Positions 7,765 to 17,722 of a DNA stretch of 64,000 nucleotides are shown here, in pieces. Position numbers and translations under genes: made by a program. Source of the stretch: CANDOC01 sp965261725 (GTDB lineage Bacteria; Pseudomonadota; Gammaproteobacteria; Pseudomonadales; Endozoicomonadaceae); NCBI GenBank assembly GCA_965261725.1, contig CBDHDU010000044.1, forward strand, positions 372,001 to 436,000, in the 5' to 3' direction. Below the pieces are notes generated by a model. The model was not told the origin of the DNA. It did no database searches and saw only the letters and a list, made by a program, of their open reading frames with translations. How positions within the stretch are numbered: position 1 is the first letter of the stretch; the number at the start of each line of letters is the position of its first letter.

Positions 7765-8199
7765 ATGGGTATAGGTGTAATGATGATGCTGGGATCCACG
7801 ATTTTTTCCGTGAATACCACCACGTATAACCAGCTTGTAGAAACCGCCAACTTCAACTGGCAGTCTCAGGCCGTCATTGGCAGGCAGCCGGTGTACCAGT
7901 ACCTGGGGCATGGGGAAAAAACCATTTCCCTGACCGGGCAAATCTATCCGGGTCAGTTTGGCAGCCGGAGGCAACTGATCGTACTGAAACAGTCGGCAGG
8001 TTTAGGGCTTCCACTGCCGTTATTCACAGGGGACGGGCTGACACTGGGTGCCTGGTGTGTCAAAAAGTTCACCGAAACCAATTCAGAACTAATCGACAAC
8101 GGCGAACCCAGAAAAATCGACTTCACGCTGGAACTGGTTCAGTACGCCGGGCTGGCAGATTTCCTGACCCAGAAAGCCAGCAACTACATCAATACCTGA
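7765..8199 (+). CDS. Phage tail protein U (P2 gpU-like)
   Basis: 144-residue tail completion protein. LGSTIFSVNTTTYNQLVETA near the start and GRQPVYQYLGHGEKTISLTG in the middle are recognisable P2 gpU features. ATG 7765 is chosen for the AGGAG at 7753-7757 and because homology begins at MGIGVMMMLG; an upstream frame start at 7726 overlaps the tape measure gene. In P2 the next gene is X or D; here IS630 sequence begins immediately after the stop, so the tail operon is cut off at this point. Confidence 0.85.
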   Translation: MGIGVMMMLGSTIFSVNTTTYNQLVETANFNWQSQAVIGRQPVYQYLGHGEKTISLTGQIYPGQFGSRRQLIVLKQSAGLGLPLPLFTGDGLTLGAWCVKKFTETNSELIDNGEPRKIDFTLELVQYAGLADFLTQKASNYINT

Positions 8200-9285
8200 G
8201 TGAATTCAAGATGCCGGATTTAACCGCTGGAAATTATCGTTAATCCTGCTGCCCAAGGAAGAACCGATTTCGGGCAATGTCACGTCCAGAAAATGATTAA
8301 TCTTTTCCCGGAATTCTTTTGCCTGAGCGAAGTATTCATTATTCCGGGCATACTCATTCATCACCTTCCATAATCGCTCAATGGGGTTCAGGTTTGGACT
8401 GTAAGGGGGGAGGTAATGAAGCTTTATTCCCAGCTCTTCCGCCTCTTTCACTACCTCCTGTGAACGATGGTAACCGGCACCATCAAGCACCATGTGAATA
8501 ACGTTCATGGATGAATAGTTATCCCGAACTTTCTTGAAAAACTCGGTAACCGCTTCACTGTTAACCGTATCAAATTGACCGAAAACAGCAGCTTCAATAT
8601 TGTCCAGATCAATCGCACCGATAATGTTCAGCCGAGTACGGCTACCTGTCGTATTAATGATTTTATCAATCCCTTTTCGAATCCACCCGGAAGTGATTTT
8701 GGTCGCTTGTGTCGGGTGTACCGCATCCATGAATAGTATCACCTCGTCCTCTGGTAGCGTGGCTTTCAAGGCTTCATAGTGCTCCACAAAACCAGCCTGC
8801 TTATCAACATCAGCCTTGTGCGGTACGCCCTTTGGCTTTTTGTAGGTAAAGCCTTTTTGGTGCAGCCACTTGTTCAGGCCTGATACGGTATATTTGATAC
8901 CCCAGCGATCGGTAATATAGGCGACGATCTGATGGACGTGTGCGTAAGTATATTCAGAAAGGTGTTCGACCAGTTGCCGAGTTTGCTCATCACTCAGGCG
9001 GCTTTCACTCCCCCCGTTCTCCGGCCTGAGCTTTTCCTTTTCCAGATAGGCGTCCAGATGGCGACAAATAGTGTATTCACTTTTTCTCAATGCCTGAGCG
9101 ATAGCAGACGGTGACCACCCTTCAGACCTGAGCAAAACAGCCTTGATACGATCACATTCCCGTGCATCTCGCGATGTTTTGTGGCGAGATTCCAAGGCTA
9201 CTTTTTGTTGGGCTGTCAGGGTGATTTTCGGCATGTTCGTACAATGTTGAAAATCGGCTGGAAAATCAAGCAACTTCAATGATCA
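8200..9285 (-). mobile_element. IS630-family insertion sequence
   Basis: About 1.1 kb element carrying a single transposase gene. It separates prophage gene U from a truncated histidine-phosphatase gene. I could not resolve terminal inverted repeats or a TA duplication with confidence, so the ends are approximate; the right end is set where the phosphatase reading frame loses homology. Confidence 0.65.
8206..9234 (-). CDS. IS630-family transposase
   Basis: 342-residue DDE transposase. N-terminal HTH segments (ARECDRIKAVLLRSEGWSPS, SAIAQALRKSEYTICRHLD) and a winged second HTH precede the catalytic part: first Asp in ILFMDAVHPTQATK, second in VIHMVLDGAGYHRSQ, and Glu in SPNLNPIERLWKVMNEYA. ATG 9234 (MPKITLTAQQK) is preferred; an upstream in-frame ATG at 9279 would translate the terminal repeat. 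The gene is intact and may be active. Confidence 0.88.
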   Translation of the reverse strand: MPKITLTAQQKVALESRHKTSRDARECDRIKAVLLRSEGWSPSAIAQALRKSEYTICRHLDAYLEKEKLRPENGGSESRLSDEQTRQLVEHLSEYTYAHVHQIVAYITDRWGIKYTVSGLNKWLHQKGFTYKKPKGVPHKADVDKQAGFVEHYEALKATLPEDEVILFMDAVHPTQATKITSGWIRKGIDKIINTTGSRTRLNIIGAIDLDNIEAAVFGQFDTVNSEAVTEFFKKVRDNYSSMNVIHMVLDGAGYHRSQEVVKEAEELGIKLHYLPPYSPNLNPIERLWKVMNEYARNNEYFAQAKEFREKINHFLDVTLPEIGSSLGSRINDNFQRLNPAS

Positions 9286-9484
9286 TGGGTATACCATCCC
9301 GAAGAAGCTGCTGGCCTGCTTCAACTGCCTGCTGGCGTCCCAGTCTGGTCAGGTTTTTCTGGACATAAGTCGGGTGATCAGGTCTGGCGTTATAGATCCC
9401 TCCAACATTTTTTTCGGATTCGCCATGACGTACCAAAATCAGACCACCCCGATGCTGCAACTGTTTATTGAATGACTCTGGCAT
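9285..9484 (-). pseudogene. Histidine phosphatase family protein, N-terminal fragment
   Basis: The frame starts MPESFNKQLQHRGGLILVRH and contains the phosphohistidine motif LVRHGESEKN, followed by LTRLGRQQAVEAGQQLL. Phosphoglycerate-mutase-type phosphatases continue for another 100 or more residues; here homology stops at DGIP where the IS630 element begins. A GAGGTGAG ribosome site precedes the ATG. The remaining part of the gene is not found in the window. Confidence 0.75.
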
Positions 9485-9618
9485 TTTTTCTCACCTCGAT
9501 TCAGATGAACTCCTATCAAGATAAACCGTTTTCTTTGTCAGTAAGTTTTCAACTATGGGTGTTATCCCGTGAATAGCTGTACAGACTTTCTTTTCAAGAA
9601 CAATTGGTAAAACCGCGG

Positions 9619-9649
9619 TTGACCTCAAGCTAGCTTGAAGTATTAAAAT
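9619..9649 (+). promoter_or_regulatory. SoxR-type promoter upstream of the efflux operon
   Basis: The 18-bp near-palindrome CCTCAAGCTAGCTTGAAG at 9623-9640 matches the well-known SoxR box. It lies between a -35 TTGACC (9619-9624) and a -10-like TAAAAT (9644-9649) with a 19-bp spacer, the long spacing used by MerR-family activators. The downstream operon encodes an RND pump; SoxR controls RND operons such as mexGHI-opmD in Pseudomonas. No soxR gene is seen in the window. Confidence 0.75.
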
Positions 9650-9931
9650 ATTACTAGTCCGGTATTGGAAGCCGCTTCCCGCCTGTACAGCGAACCGGAA
9701 AACACTGCGAAAAATCCATGGGCGACTGATGGTACGGGGTTAAGTATCTGACTGGATACTTATCGTAATAAATTCCGCGTTGATTTAGTTTGGGCAATGC
9801 GGAACCAGGGTGTAAGTCAGACCTTCGTGTACAGAAGGTTTTGATGGCAGCCGGGTCGACGTGTCTCGCAATAAATATAAAAACCTGTTGAGCAGCTACG
9901 CTGCCAGCAGCGTTGGAATATGAGGCAAAGT

Positions 9932-11047
9932 ATGAACTCAGGTCGTGGGATCACTAGATGGCTAGTGACCTTGGTAGTGTGCACCCTGCTGATAGGTGGT
10001 CTGGCAGGGTTTAAAGTATGGCAAATTCGCTCCGCAATGGCGTTTGCTGCAAGTTTTCCGGAACATTCTGAAACCGTTTCTCCTGAAAAAGCCAAAGCCG
10101 TCATGCATCAGCCCCGCATTCAAGTGATGGGTGAGGTTGTTATGCCTGACCGGATTACCCTGCGTAATGAACTGCCCGGTCGTGTCAGTGCCATTATGGT
10201 TCAGCCAGGGGGCAGTGCCGACGAAGGGCAGATTCTGGTGCAGATGGATATCAGCGAAGAACTGGCGAAACAAAAATCAGCCCAGGCGCGGTTGCAGCTT
10301 GCAGAGCTGGATCATCGTCGTGTTCGTGACCTTCGCAAAAGAAAGGCTGTCAGTCAGGCTGATCTGGACAAGGCGATTGCTGATCTTGAAGTTGTCCGTT
10401 CAGAACTTGCTGTTATCGCAGCCACCATTGATAAGAAAACTCTGCGAGCGCCGTTTAGTGGCGTGATGGGGCTGCACCAGATAGAAGAAGGAGGTTATCT
10501 CCAGCTTAATACTGATATCGCCCAATTTGTGGGTAACCAGCCCTGGATTTGGGTTGAGTTTGCGGTTCCGCAGTTTTATCCATTACTGGAGACTGGTTCT
10601 GAAGTCAGTGTCAGTCTGGCTGGTCAGGATGCAAGAAAAGTATCTGCAGAAATCATTGCCAGAGACCCGGTAGTTTCAGTTAGCACACGAACACATCGCT
10701 ATCGCGCCCGCATTAACAGCCGCCCGGCAGGCTTTGCACACAATGCTTCTGTACAGGTAAGCGCACCGGTTGGGGAATCAATGTCGCTGGTGGAAGTTCC
10801 GCTTGAAGCCGTGCTGTTTGATGAACAGGGCACTTACGTTTATCGGCTACAGCCGGATGAGCAGCAGGCCGGTGCATTTCGGGCAATGCGACAGAATGTC
10901 GCTGTTTATCAGCGGAGCGGTGACAGCATGTTGCTTGAACAAGGGTTGAATGCAAATGATGTGCTGGCCAGTGTCGGTGCTTTCAAATTGCAGCCTGAGC
11001 TTCTGGTATACCCAGCTGCGGGTGATCTTCAGCAATCCGGGATTTGA
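9932..11047 (+). CDS. RND efflux membrane fusion protein (periplasmic adaptor)
   Basis: HlyD/AcrA-type adaptor, 371 residues. An N-terminal membrane anchor (residues ~10-30, VTLVVCTLLIGGLAGF) is followed by a lipoyl-like half (MVQPGGSADEGQILVQMD), a helical hairpin, the second lipoyl half (LRAPFSGVMGLHQIEEGGYL) and beta-barrel domains. ATG 9932 has GAGG six bases upstream; ATG 9920 is in frame. The stop is eight bases before the pump gene start. Regulation by the SoxR-type promoter at 9619-9649 is likely. No outer membrane channel gene follows. Confidence 0.88.
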   Translation: MNSGRGITRWLVTLVVCTLLIGGLAGFKVWQIRSAMAFAASFPEHSETVSPEKAKAVMHQPRIQVMGEVVMPDRITLRNELPGRVSAIMVQPGGSADEGQILVQMDISEELAKQKSAQARLQLAELDHRRVRDLRKRKAVSQADLDKAIADLEVVRSELAVIAATIDKKTLRAPFSGVMGLHQIEEGGYLQLNTDIAQFVGNQPWIWVEFAVPQFYPLLETGSEVSVSLAGQDARKVSAEIIARDPVVSVSTRTHRYRARINSRPAGFAHNASVQVSAPVGESMSLVEVPLEAVLFDEQGTYVYRLQPDEQQAGAFRAMRQNVAVYQRSGDSMLLEQGLNANDVLASVGAFKLQPELLVYPAAGDLQQSGI

Positions 11048-11055
11048 GGTGCCAG

Positions 11056-13112
11056 ATGGATATATTTGTCAAACGTCCGGTGATTTCACTGGTCATCTCT
11101 CTTGTGCTGCTTCTGTCGGGTATCTTTGCTGCTAAAAAGATTGCTGTATTGCAGTTTCCCCAGCTGGAAAGTGCCTCACTGGTGATTACGACCCGTTTTG
11201 AAGGTTCTTCTGCGGAAGTTGTGCAAGGCTTTATAACTGACCCGATTGAGCGGGTAGCGATGACGATTCCCGGTGTCGACTATGTCGATTCAAAAACCAC
11301 TGCAGGGATGAGCATCGTCACTGTCTGGCTGCAGCTTGATGTAGACAGCACCAAGGCATTAACGGAGCTGACATCACAACTTAACCAGATCAGCTATGAA
11401 TTTCCTGCTGCGGCTGAAGACCCTTCGGTCACCGTCCAGAAAGCAGACCGTTCGGGCGCTGTATTCTATCTCAGTGTTGATGGTGGTGAGTTGAACCGGG
11501 CCGAGGTAACCGATTATCTCAAACGTCGAGTTAATCCGCAGCTTGCCGGGATCGATGGCGTACAAAGAATCGGGCTGCATGGTGAGCGTGACCCAGCCAT
11601 GCGTATCTGGCTTGATCCGGTCAGGCTGGCAGCGCTGAATATGTCAGCTGATCAGATCTGGTCAGCGCTTGAAGCCAATAATGTCATAGCGACATTAGGC
11701 AAGACAGAAAATGCCAACCAGCAGATCAACCTGCTCAGTAATGCCACCCTGAAAACAACAGAAGACTTTGCTCGTCTGGTCGTACTCCGGGAAGGTAGTA
11801 CGGTTATCCGGCTGGGCGATATTGCCCGTGTTGAGCTGGCTGAAGCGACCGGTACTGAAACTGCTCAGACCAATACCAAAGAAGCTGTTTATATTGCCGT
11901 CTGGCCTCAGCCGGGTGCCAATGAAATCAGCATTGGTGATCAGTTGTATCCCATGCTGGCCAAAATTAACGACAGTCTGCCGCGCGGCATGTATATCGAT
12001 ATTGGTTATGACGGCACCAAATATATGCGGGCGGCGATAAAGGAAATCTTTACCACGCTGCTGGAAACAATTCTTCTGGTTGGCATTGTTGTTTTAGCAT
12101 TGATGGGCTCGTTGCGAACGGCTTTGGTTCCCCTGGTCACCATTCCATTGTCAATTCTTGGCGCTATCGCTGTGATCTGGACCATGGGCTTTACGCTTAA
12201 CCTGCTGACCATTTTGGCAATTGTACTGTCGGTCGGGCTGGTGGTTGATGATGCCATTGTTGTGGTCGAAAACGTTGTCCGGCATATGCAGCAAGGGCAT
12301 TCCCGGCTGGAAGCGGCACTGAAAAGCTCACGGGAGCTGTTCAGTCCGATTATATCCATGACGCTGACGCTGGCAGCTGTCTATGCGCCTATCGGTTTTG
12401 TTTCCGGCCTCACCGGCAGCTTGTTCCGAGAGTTTGCCTTTACGCTAGCCGTTGCCGTCATTATTTCAGGCGTTGTCGCGATTACGCTATCCCCGGTAAT
12501 GAGCGCCTGGATTAATCCGGAAAAAGGTAAAGAAGCAAAGCTGACGCTCAGAGTAAATCATTACTTTGACCGCCTGCGTCAACGTTATAGCCGAATGCTG
12601 GATCGTGTATTTGGCTGGCAATCGCAAATACTGGTAGCAGCTGTCGTATTGTCGTTGCTGGTTGTGCCTTTCTATCTGTTTTCTCCGAAAGAGCTGGCAC
12701 CGGTAGAAGACCAGAGCGGTATTCTGTTGATTGTCGAGGCACCGGCAGAAGCATCCATCGAATACACCGGCAAATATATGGATAAGCTGGTGAATACACT
12801 CGATGGCATGGAAGGTAAAACAGCTATCTGGCAGGTGCTCAATCCCAATAATGGTTTTGGCGGTATTGAGTTTGTTGATTACGACAAGCGTAGCCAGAGT
12901 GTGCATGAGATTCTGCCGGGGTTGTATCAGACATTATCCGGTATTGATGGCCTGCGGATATTGCCTGTTCTATCTCCTGCACTGCCTACAGCCGGACAGT
13001 TTGATGTTGAGCTGGTTATTCAGGCGGCTGATGATTACAAGTCAATGTCAGAATATGCAGGAAAGCTGATCGAAGCCGCCTATCAAAGCGGGCAGTTTAT
13101 GTTTGTTAATAC
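11056..13112 (+). pseudogene. RND multidrug efflux pump, N-terminal two thirds (split gene)
   Basis: The product (about 685 residues) begins MDIFVKRPVISLVISLVLLL, has the first periplasmic domain, TM2-TM6 with the proton-relay Asp pair in LVVDDAIVVVENV, and reaches the second periplasmic domain. It is cut after FVNT by an IS4-family element beginning at 13113; the frame then runs on for nine foreign residues. The missing C-terminal third is at 47843-48841 on the opposite strand and starts with the same bases, GTTAATAC. GAGG at 11046 supports ATG 11056. The combined length, about 1019 residues, is normal for RND pumps such as MexI. Confidence 0.9.
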
Positions 13113-13207
13113 AATACTGTGGACAGTTTTCAGACGAAAGTGACCATGAGAGAAAATAGCGATAATAGAGAAGCCAAACCCTCTATGCTCGCTGCCACTT
13201 TCCTCTC

Positions 13208-13567
13208 ATGGATAACATAGTAAAGACCGCTCTGGGCAAGATGTCCAAGGTCAAAAAGCCCCAAAAAACATTCATCTTCCAATTGCTTATCACGCTCATT
13301 ATCGTTCAGGGTAAAGCCACTTTCTGCAACATGAGCCGTTACTCCTCCATGAGTGAAAAACGATTCAGACGCTGGTATCGCCGGACCTTCGATTTTTTCA
13401 AACTCAACTGCCTGATGCTGTCCGGCGTACTGTTAACGTCCAAAGAGAAAATCGCAGCGCTCGATGCCAGCTTTATGACCAAAAGTGGCAAGAAGACCGA
13501 TGGCCTTGGCATGTTTTGGCGTGGTTGCACAGGTCAATCAGAGCGAGGGCTTGAGCTATCTTTGCTT
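13208..13567 (+). pseudogene. IS4-like transposase, N-terminal part
   Basis: First 120 residues (MDNIVKTALGKMSKVKKPQK onwards) including KIAALDASFMTKSGKKTDGL, the region around the first catalytic Asp. Interrupted at ATCTTTGCTT, which is duplicated on the far side of the nested element. The C-terminal part resumes at 15065. Confidence 0.82.
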
Positions 13568-15054
13568 CAATGGCGCTAACTTAAGCTCTACTTTTGGTAC
13601 TCATTCAGCCTGCGAGCCTGTTTTCTTGTATGTTGAAGCCTGCGGATCGGCTTTGGACGCCTCTTATTTGCTCTTGGCTCTCGGCGCCCGGGTCGATCGC
13701 CCACCCCATGCTCACCAATAATTTCAGCCATATGCTCCAATAGGTCGTCAACTACTCCCTCAGCTTTTTGCAGCAGCAAAATATGAAAGTTTTGTAAGGA
13801 GTCATGCGCTGCCTTGAAGCTCAGTTTTCGGGGACTGTCGCCTATCCTTATTGCGGCTCTTGCCATCAGTGCTCTGATCATGTTGTAAACCAGAAAGTGC
13901 ACATCTATTTCCTTTCGCACCATGGCCGGGCTCTCACAACGAAGGATGTCCATTTTCATCATCGTTTTAATGGATCTGAAATCAAGTTCAACATGCCAAC
14001 GTTCAACGTACAGCTTGATTATCGCTTTTGCGTTGTACGTTTCTGAGTCTGTCAGAGTGGTAATAATTATCCGCTTTTTCGTGCCAACAGCCCGAACCAT
14101 CAGCTTCTCTGGCATTTGTTCATAAATCTCCTGAGAGAGCCAGTCTGGGCATTTCGGGCGCGTCAGGACAAACAGACCATCTCTTTTGCCCAACTTTTGG
14201 TCGCACTCGCGAAAATCAATATTCCTGGAACCGTTTTTTTCAAAGACCCCGTCCATGCCCACTGCCCTTAGCTTGCAAAGGTTAAAGTAGTTTTCGAAAT
14301 TTGAATCAGCCAGCAGAATGTCACCTGATTTCAGACTTGACGACACTTGTCTCAGCAATGCTTGTTCTCCTGTGCCTTTACCCTTGCAGGCAGCGACTGC
14401 TGAATTCAGAACAGCACCGCTGCCAAGGGCAACCAGAATCAGAATTCTTAATTGAGGGAAGCCTTGTCCTTTCTTTTGAGATTTAGGTTGAGGATATTCT
14501 TTTTGGTTGGCCTCGGTATCGGGCATGGAAAGCTTCGAACCATCGGCGAGCACTACACGCCTGTCGTGCCAAAAATAATCTCTACCTGTAGCATCATCAA
14601 GATTGTTGCCAGCGCTTTGCAACAAAATTTTGATTGCCTCTTCGAGAAGTTTTTTACGCGCCTGGCAGTAGGGACCGGTGGTGGTTTTGTTCTTTTGTCT
14701 CTGGAGGGCAACCTGATCTCTGGCATCAGCAATTAACGCATTTCGACAGGTCTTGGTCTCACTTGCGACCTGTTTCATAAAGAGTGACAGGGTTTTGCAA
14801 GCAGGGTACTTGCGCTCTCTTTTGGTAATTTTTTTTGGAACTGCTCCAGATCCTCGGCGCTGAGGATAGTGGAGAGATCATCATCAGCAGTTTGTGCAAA
14901 CTGCCTCAAAAGATCTTCAGCATGACTGATGAATTCTTGACTACGCTTACTCATGGTTTGCTCAAGTGGGGTGTTGGAACAGTTGTTTTACAACTGTTTT
15001 CCCTCTTGAGCACGCCCTTATTTGTTGGGCAGAGCGCTTAAGTTAGCGCCATTG
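13568..15054 (-). mobile_element. Nested IS4-family insertion sequence (1487 bp)
   Basis: Perfect 19-bp terminal inverted repeats: CAATGGCGCTAACTTAAGC at 13568-13586 and its reverse complement at 15036-15054. Flanked by the 10-bp target duplication ATCTTTGCTT (13558-13567 and 15055-15064), within the 10-12 bp typical of IS4-family elements. Inserted inside another IS transposase, so it is the younger event. Confidence 0.93.
13588..14955 (-). pseudogene. IS4-family transposase with an A8 frame break near the N-terminus
   Basis: The main frame (13588-14778) contains the DDE segments VVLADGSKLSMPD, DILLADSNF and the YREK signature Y-x2-R-x3-E-x6-K in LYVERWHVELDFRSIK. The N-terminus MSKRSQEFISHAEDLLRQF starts at 14955 in another frame; the two join at a run of eight A on the coding strand (14829-14836). 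A one-base backward slip there would restore a full-length protein of about 455 residues. This is either programmed frameshifting or a homopolymer mutation/sequencing error; sequence alone cannot decide. Confidence 0.75.
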
Positions 15055-15064
15055 ATCTTTGCTT

Positions 15065-15898
15065 GGTGTTGTTGATTTGCAGTCCAATACGGCTTATGCG
15101 CTTGATGCCCGGCAGACGCTGGACGAGAAAGATAAAACCCGTGTTGACCTTTACGCTGAGCAAGTTTTGAAACTGGCCGGAGATCTTCTTGCTATGGGGG
15201 TAATCTATCTGGCTGTGGACGCCTACTATTTCAAGGAAAAATTCGTGTCCGCAGTCCTTGCTGCGGGTTTACAGATTGTTGGGAAGTTAAGAACAGATGC
15301 CGACCTGAAGTGGCTCTATAACGGCTCATACTCAGGGCAAGGTCGTCCAAAACTTTACGACGGCAAAGTGAATCTCGAAAAAGACTTGAACCGGTTTGAA
15401 CACGTAGGTCAGTTAGAAGCCGGAGAAGAGGTTTATACTGCCATTGTTCATTCCAAATGCCTGAAGCGTCACATTCGGGTTGTGATGCTGAGGGTGCAGC
15501 GAAAAAACAAGATAGGCATAGCCCTGATTTACTCAACAGATACAGGGCTGGACGCAATGACTATCGTCAAATATTACAAAGCTCGCTTTCAAATTGAGTT
15601 TGTATTCCGGGATGCCAAGCAATATACAGGCCTGATAGATTGCCAGTCATGTAATAAGCAGGCGATTCATACTCAGATTAATGCTTCATTCTCTGCCCTT
15701 AATCTGCTCAAACTGGCTGACCGGGAAGAAAAAGGTACCACAGGCAAAACGGTGATCTCAATTACGAGCTGGAAACGTCGTTTGTTCAACCAACACTTGA
15801 TGTGCAGAGTTTTTGAAAAGTTAGGATTGACCATGAATGATAGAAAAGTCATGGGCGCATATCAGGAGTTCAGCAGCTATGGTGCTATCGCTGCATGA
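15065..15898 (+). pseudogene. IS4-like transposase, C-terminal part
   Basis: Continues the interrupted gene from 13208. It has an Asp in YLAVDAYYFKEKFV and the Y-x2-R-x3-E-x6-K signature in YYKARFQIEFVFRDAKQYTG, and ends EFSSYGAIAA* next to the terminal repeat. The last 134 codons are repeated at 53495-53899 with the same protein sequence. Confidence 0.85.
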
Positions 15899-15914
15899 AA
15901 GTGTCCAGAGTATT

Positions 15915-16216
15915 GCTCTTTGAAATTTGATCTTACTATCCCGGATATGAAAGAAACCACAGCCTCGTAATCCCAGAGGATCTTTCCATTCCAGAATGGC
16001 CCATTCACCATCCTGAAATATATTTTCTACGATACAGACCATTTCAGCGGCATCAAATTCCTCTTTAAATCTTGCCCGAATGGCTTCTTTTCCCACCACT
16101 TTATCATTCGCCACCTGATGATTGACTGCATCATCCGCATAAAAGCTGGTCACGAGATCAATATCGGCCTGATTAAAAGCCTCAACCCATGCAGCAACTA
16201 CTTTTCTTGGTTCCAT
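15915..16216 (-). pseudogene. SnoaL-like (nuclear transport factor 2 fold) protein, C-terminally truncated
   Basis: The frame starts MEPRKVVAAWVEAFNQADID and reads LVTSFYADDAVNHQVAND, typical of small SnoaL-like proteins. It is intact to FFHIRDSKIKFQRA, then enters the end of the IS4-like element at 15914; family members normally continue with a tryptophan-containing strand of 15-20 residues. The substrate of such proteins cannot be inferred from sequence. The missing end was not found next to other IS ends in the window. Confidence 0.7.
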
Positions 16217-16400
16217 TGTTCGAGCTCTCTTGAAAACCTGCCATCTCTCGGGAAAGTGAAAATTTCATCTTTATCGACTTAACAAGATACCAACAACCCT
16301 CACAACAAAGCGTGACGCCTGTCATAAACCCCACACCGCCAAATATGAGATAAACGACATATACCTATAAATACTGCGATATCACTTAGGGAGCATAATA

Positions 16401-17705
16401 ATGAAAACGCAGTGGGAAAAGTTTATCGATATCATCCGTTCGGAGGTGGTGCCTGCACTGGGCTGTACTGAGCCGGTTTCTGCAGCTTATGCCGCAGCGA
16501 TTGTGACCCAAATGCTGGAACGGGTGCCGGATCAAATTGATATCCGGGTTTCTGAGAATCTTTATAAAAATGCCATCGGCGTAATGGTGCCGGGTACCGG
16601 GGAAAAGGGTCTGCATATCGCTGCGGCCGCCGGTGCTGTGGGGGGCGATGCCGAGCTGGGGCTTGAGGTACTGAAAGGGCTGACGCCAAAGGATGTTGAT
16701 TTTGCCCGGCAGTTAATCTCCCAGAACCGGATTACGATCAAAGCCGTGGCTGCTGATGAATTTATCTACTGTGAAGCAAAAGCTAAGGCAGATGAAGACA
16801 CCGCACGGGTTGTTATTTCCGGCGGTCATACCCGCATTGTGGAAAAACGGCTGAATGGTCAGCTTCTGTCGTTAAACGACAACAGCCATAAATGTAATAC
16901 CAAGCCGGAGAATCTGCTGGAAACAGCCAATCTCAGCATCAGCAATATTTACGACTTTGCCACGGGTGTCGAGCTGGATGAAATCCGGTTTATCAATGAA
17001 GCCGCAACCATAAATACCGACCTTTCCGATGAAGGGTTGAAGGAATCCTATGGGCTTGAAGTCGGTCGCAATATTAAAGAAAACGTGCAGAAAGGCTTTT
17101 ACGCGGAAGACCTTGCCAACTGGGTTGTGATGCGTACCGCAGCTGCATCAGACGCCCGAATGGGCGGTGCAGCACTACCTGCTATGAGCAATCATGGCAG
17201 TGGTAATCAGGGGATTGTCGCGACGATTCCGGTCGTTGAAGTGGCGCAGTTTGCCGGTGCATCTGAAGAACAGCAAACCCGTGCGCTGATTATGAGTCAC
17301 CTGATGGCAATCTATATCAAACATCACTATCCGCCACTGTGTGCCTTCTGCGGCGCAGCTGTGACCGGTGCCAGCGCTGCTTTTGCCATGACTTATCTAC
17401 TAGGCGGCAGCTTTGAACAGTGTACCCATGCGATGCAAAATGCGATCAGCGACTGTACCGGCATGATCTGCGATGGTGCCAAAGCAACCTGTGCCATGAA
17501 GGTCGCTACCGCATCAGGAACTGCGGTGCGTTCCAGCCTGATGGCATTAAATGAGCATATCGTCAGCGATCAGGGCATTGTGGCAGATGATCTGGAGCAG
17601 ACCATCAAAAATGTCGGCGCCATGATCTGCAACGGGATGGCTGCAACAGATAAAAGCATTATCAATATCATGGCGCACAACAACACGGTTAGCGACGCTC
17701 CCTAA
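16401..17705 (+). CDS. cyuA: UPF0597 family protein, L-cysteine desulfidase-like (CyuA/YhaM)
   Basis: 434 residues, full length for the family. Related proteins (E. coli CyuA, archaeal cysteine desulfidase) degrade L-cysteine to pyruvate, ammonia and sulfide, and belong to the serine dehydratase alpha-chain superfamily with an Fe-S cluster. Visible features: GCTEP with Cys22 near the N-terminus, and a Cys-rich C-terminal half (PPLCAFCGAAVTGASAAFAM, ISDCTGMICDGAKATCAMK) matching the cluster-binding part. GGGAG precedes the ATG. In E. coli the gene is induced by cysteine through CyuR; no such regulator is adjacent. The stop codon sits in a 14-bp palindrome, TAACTAGCTAGTTA. Confidence 0.88.
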   Translation: MKTQWEKFIDIIRSEVVPALGCTEPVSAAYAAAIVTQMLERVPDQIDIRVSENLYKNAIGVMVPGTGEKGLHIAAAAGAVGGDAELGLEVLKGLTPKDVDFARQLISQNRITIKAVAADEFIYCEAKAKADEDTARVVISGGHTRIVEKRLNGQLLSLNDNSHKCNTKPENLLETANLSISNIYDFATGVELDEIRFINEAATINTDLSDEGLKESYGLEVGRNIKENVQKGFYAEDLANWVVMRTAAASDARMGGAALPAMSNHGSGNQGIVATIPVVEVAQFAGASEEQQTRALIMSHLMAIYIKHHYPPLCAFCGAAVTGASAAFAMTYLLGGSFEQCTHAMQNAISDCTGMICDGAKATCAMKVATASGTAVRSSLMALNEHIVSDQGIVADDLEQTIKNVGAMICNGMAATDKSIINIMAHNNTVSDAP

Positions 17706-17722
17706 CTAGCTAGTTATGTCGC

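Larger units (their letters stand above)
13113..15914 (+). mobile_element. IS4-like insertion sequence, interrupted by a second IS
   Basis: Ends are AATACTGTGGACAGTTTT (13113-13130) and AAAGTGTCCAGAGTATT (ending 15914), imperfect inverted repeats. The transposase is split by a nested element at 13568-15054; subtracting that and one copy of its 10-bp target duplication leaves about 1.3 kb. The left flank GTTAATAC belongs to the RND gene and the right flank to a SnoaL-like gene, so the two sides do not carry a matching duplication. A second partial copy is at 53479-53906. Confidence 0.82.

Noticed and set aside
8055..8243. Start of a P2 gpD/X-like gene after gpU
   Set aside because: The apparent peptide MPDLTAGNYR is the antisense of the IS630 transposase C-terminus, so the next tail gene is not present.
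12006..12906. Minus-strand frames inside the RND pump gene
   Set aside because: Codon shadows of the pump gene; the plus-strand product is unmistakable.
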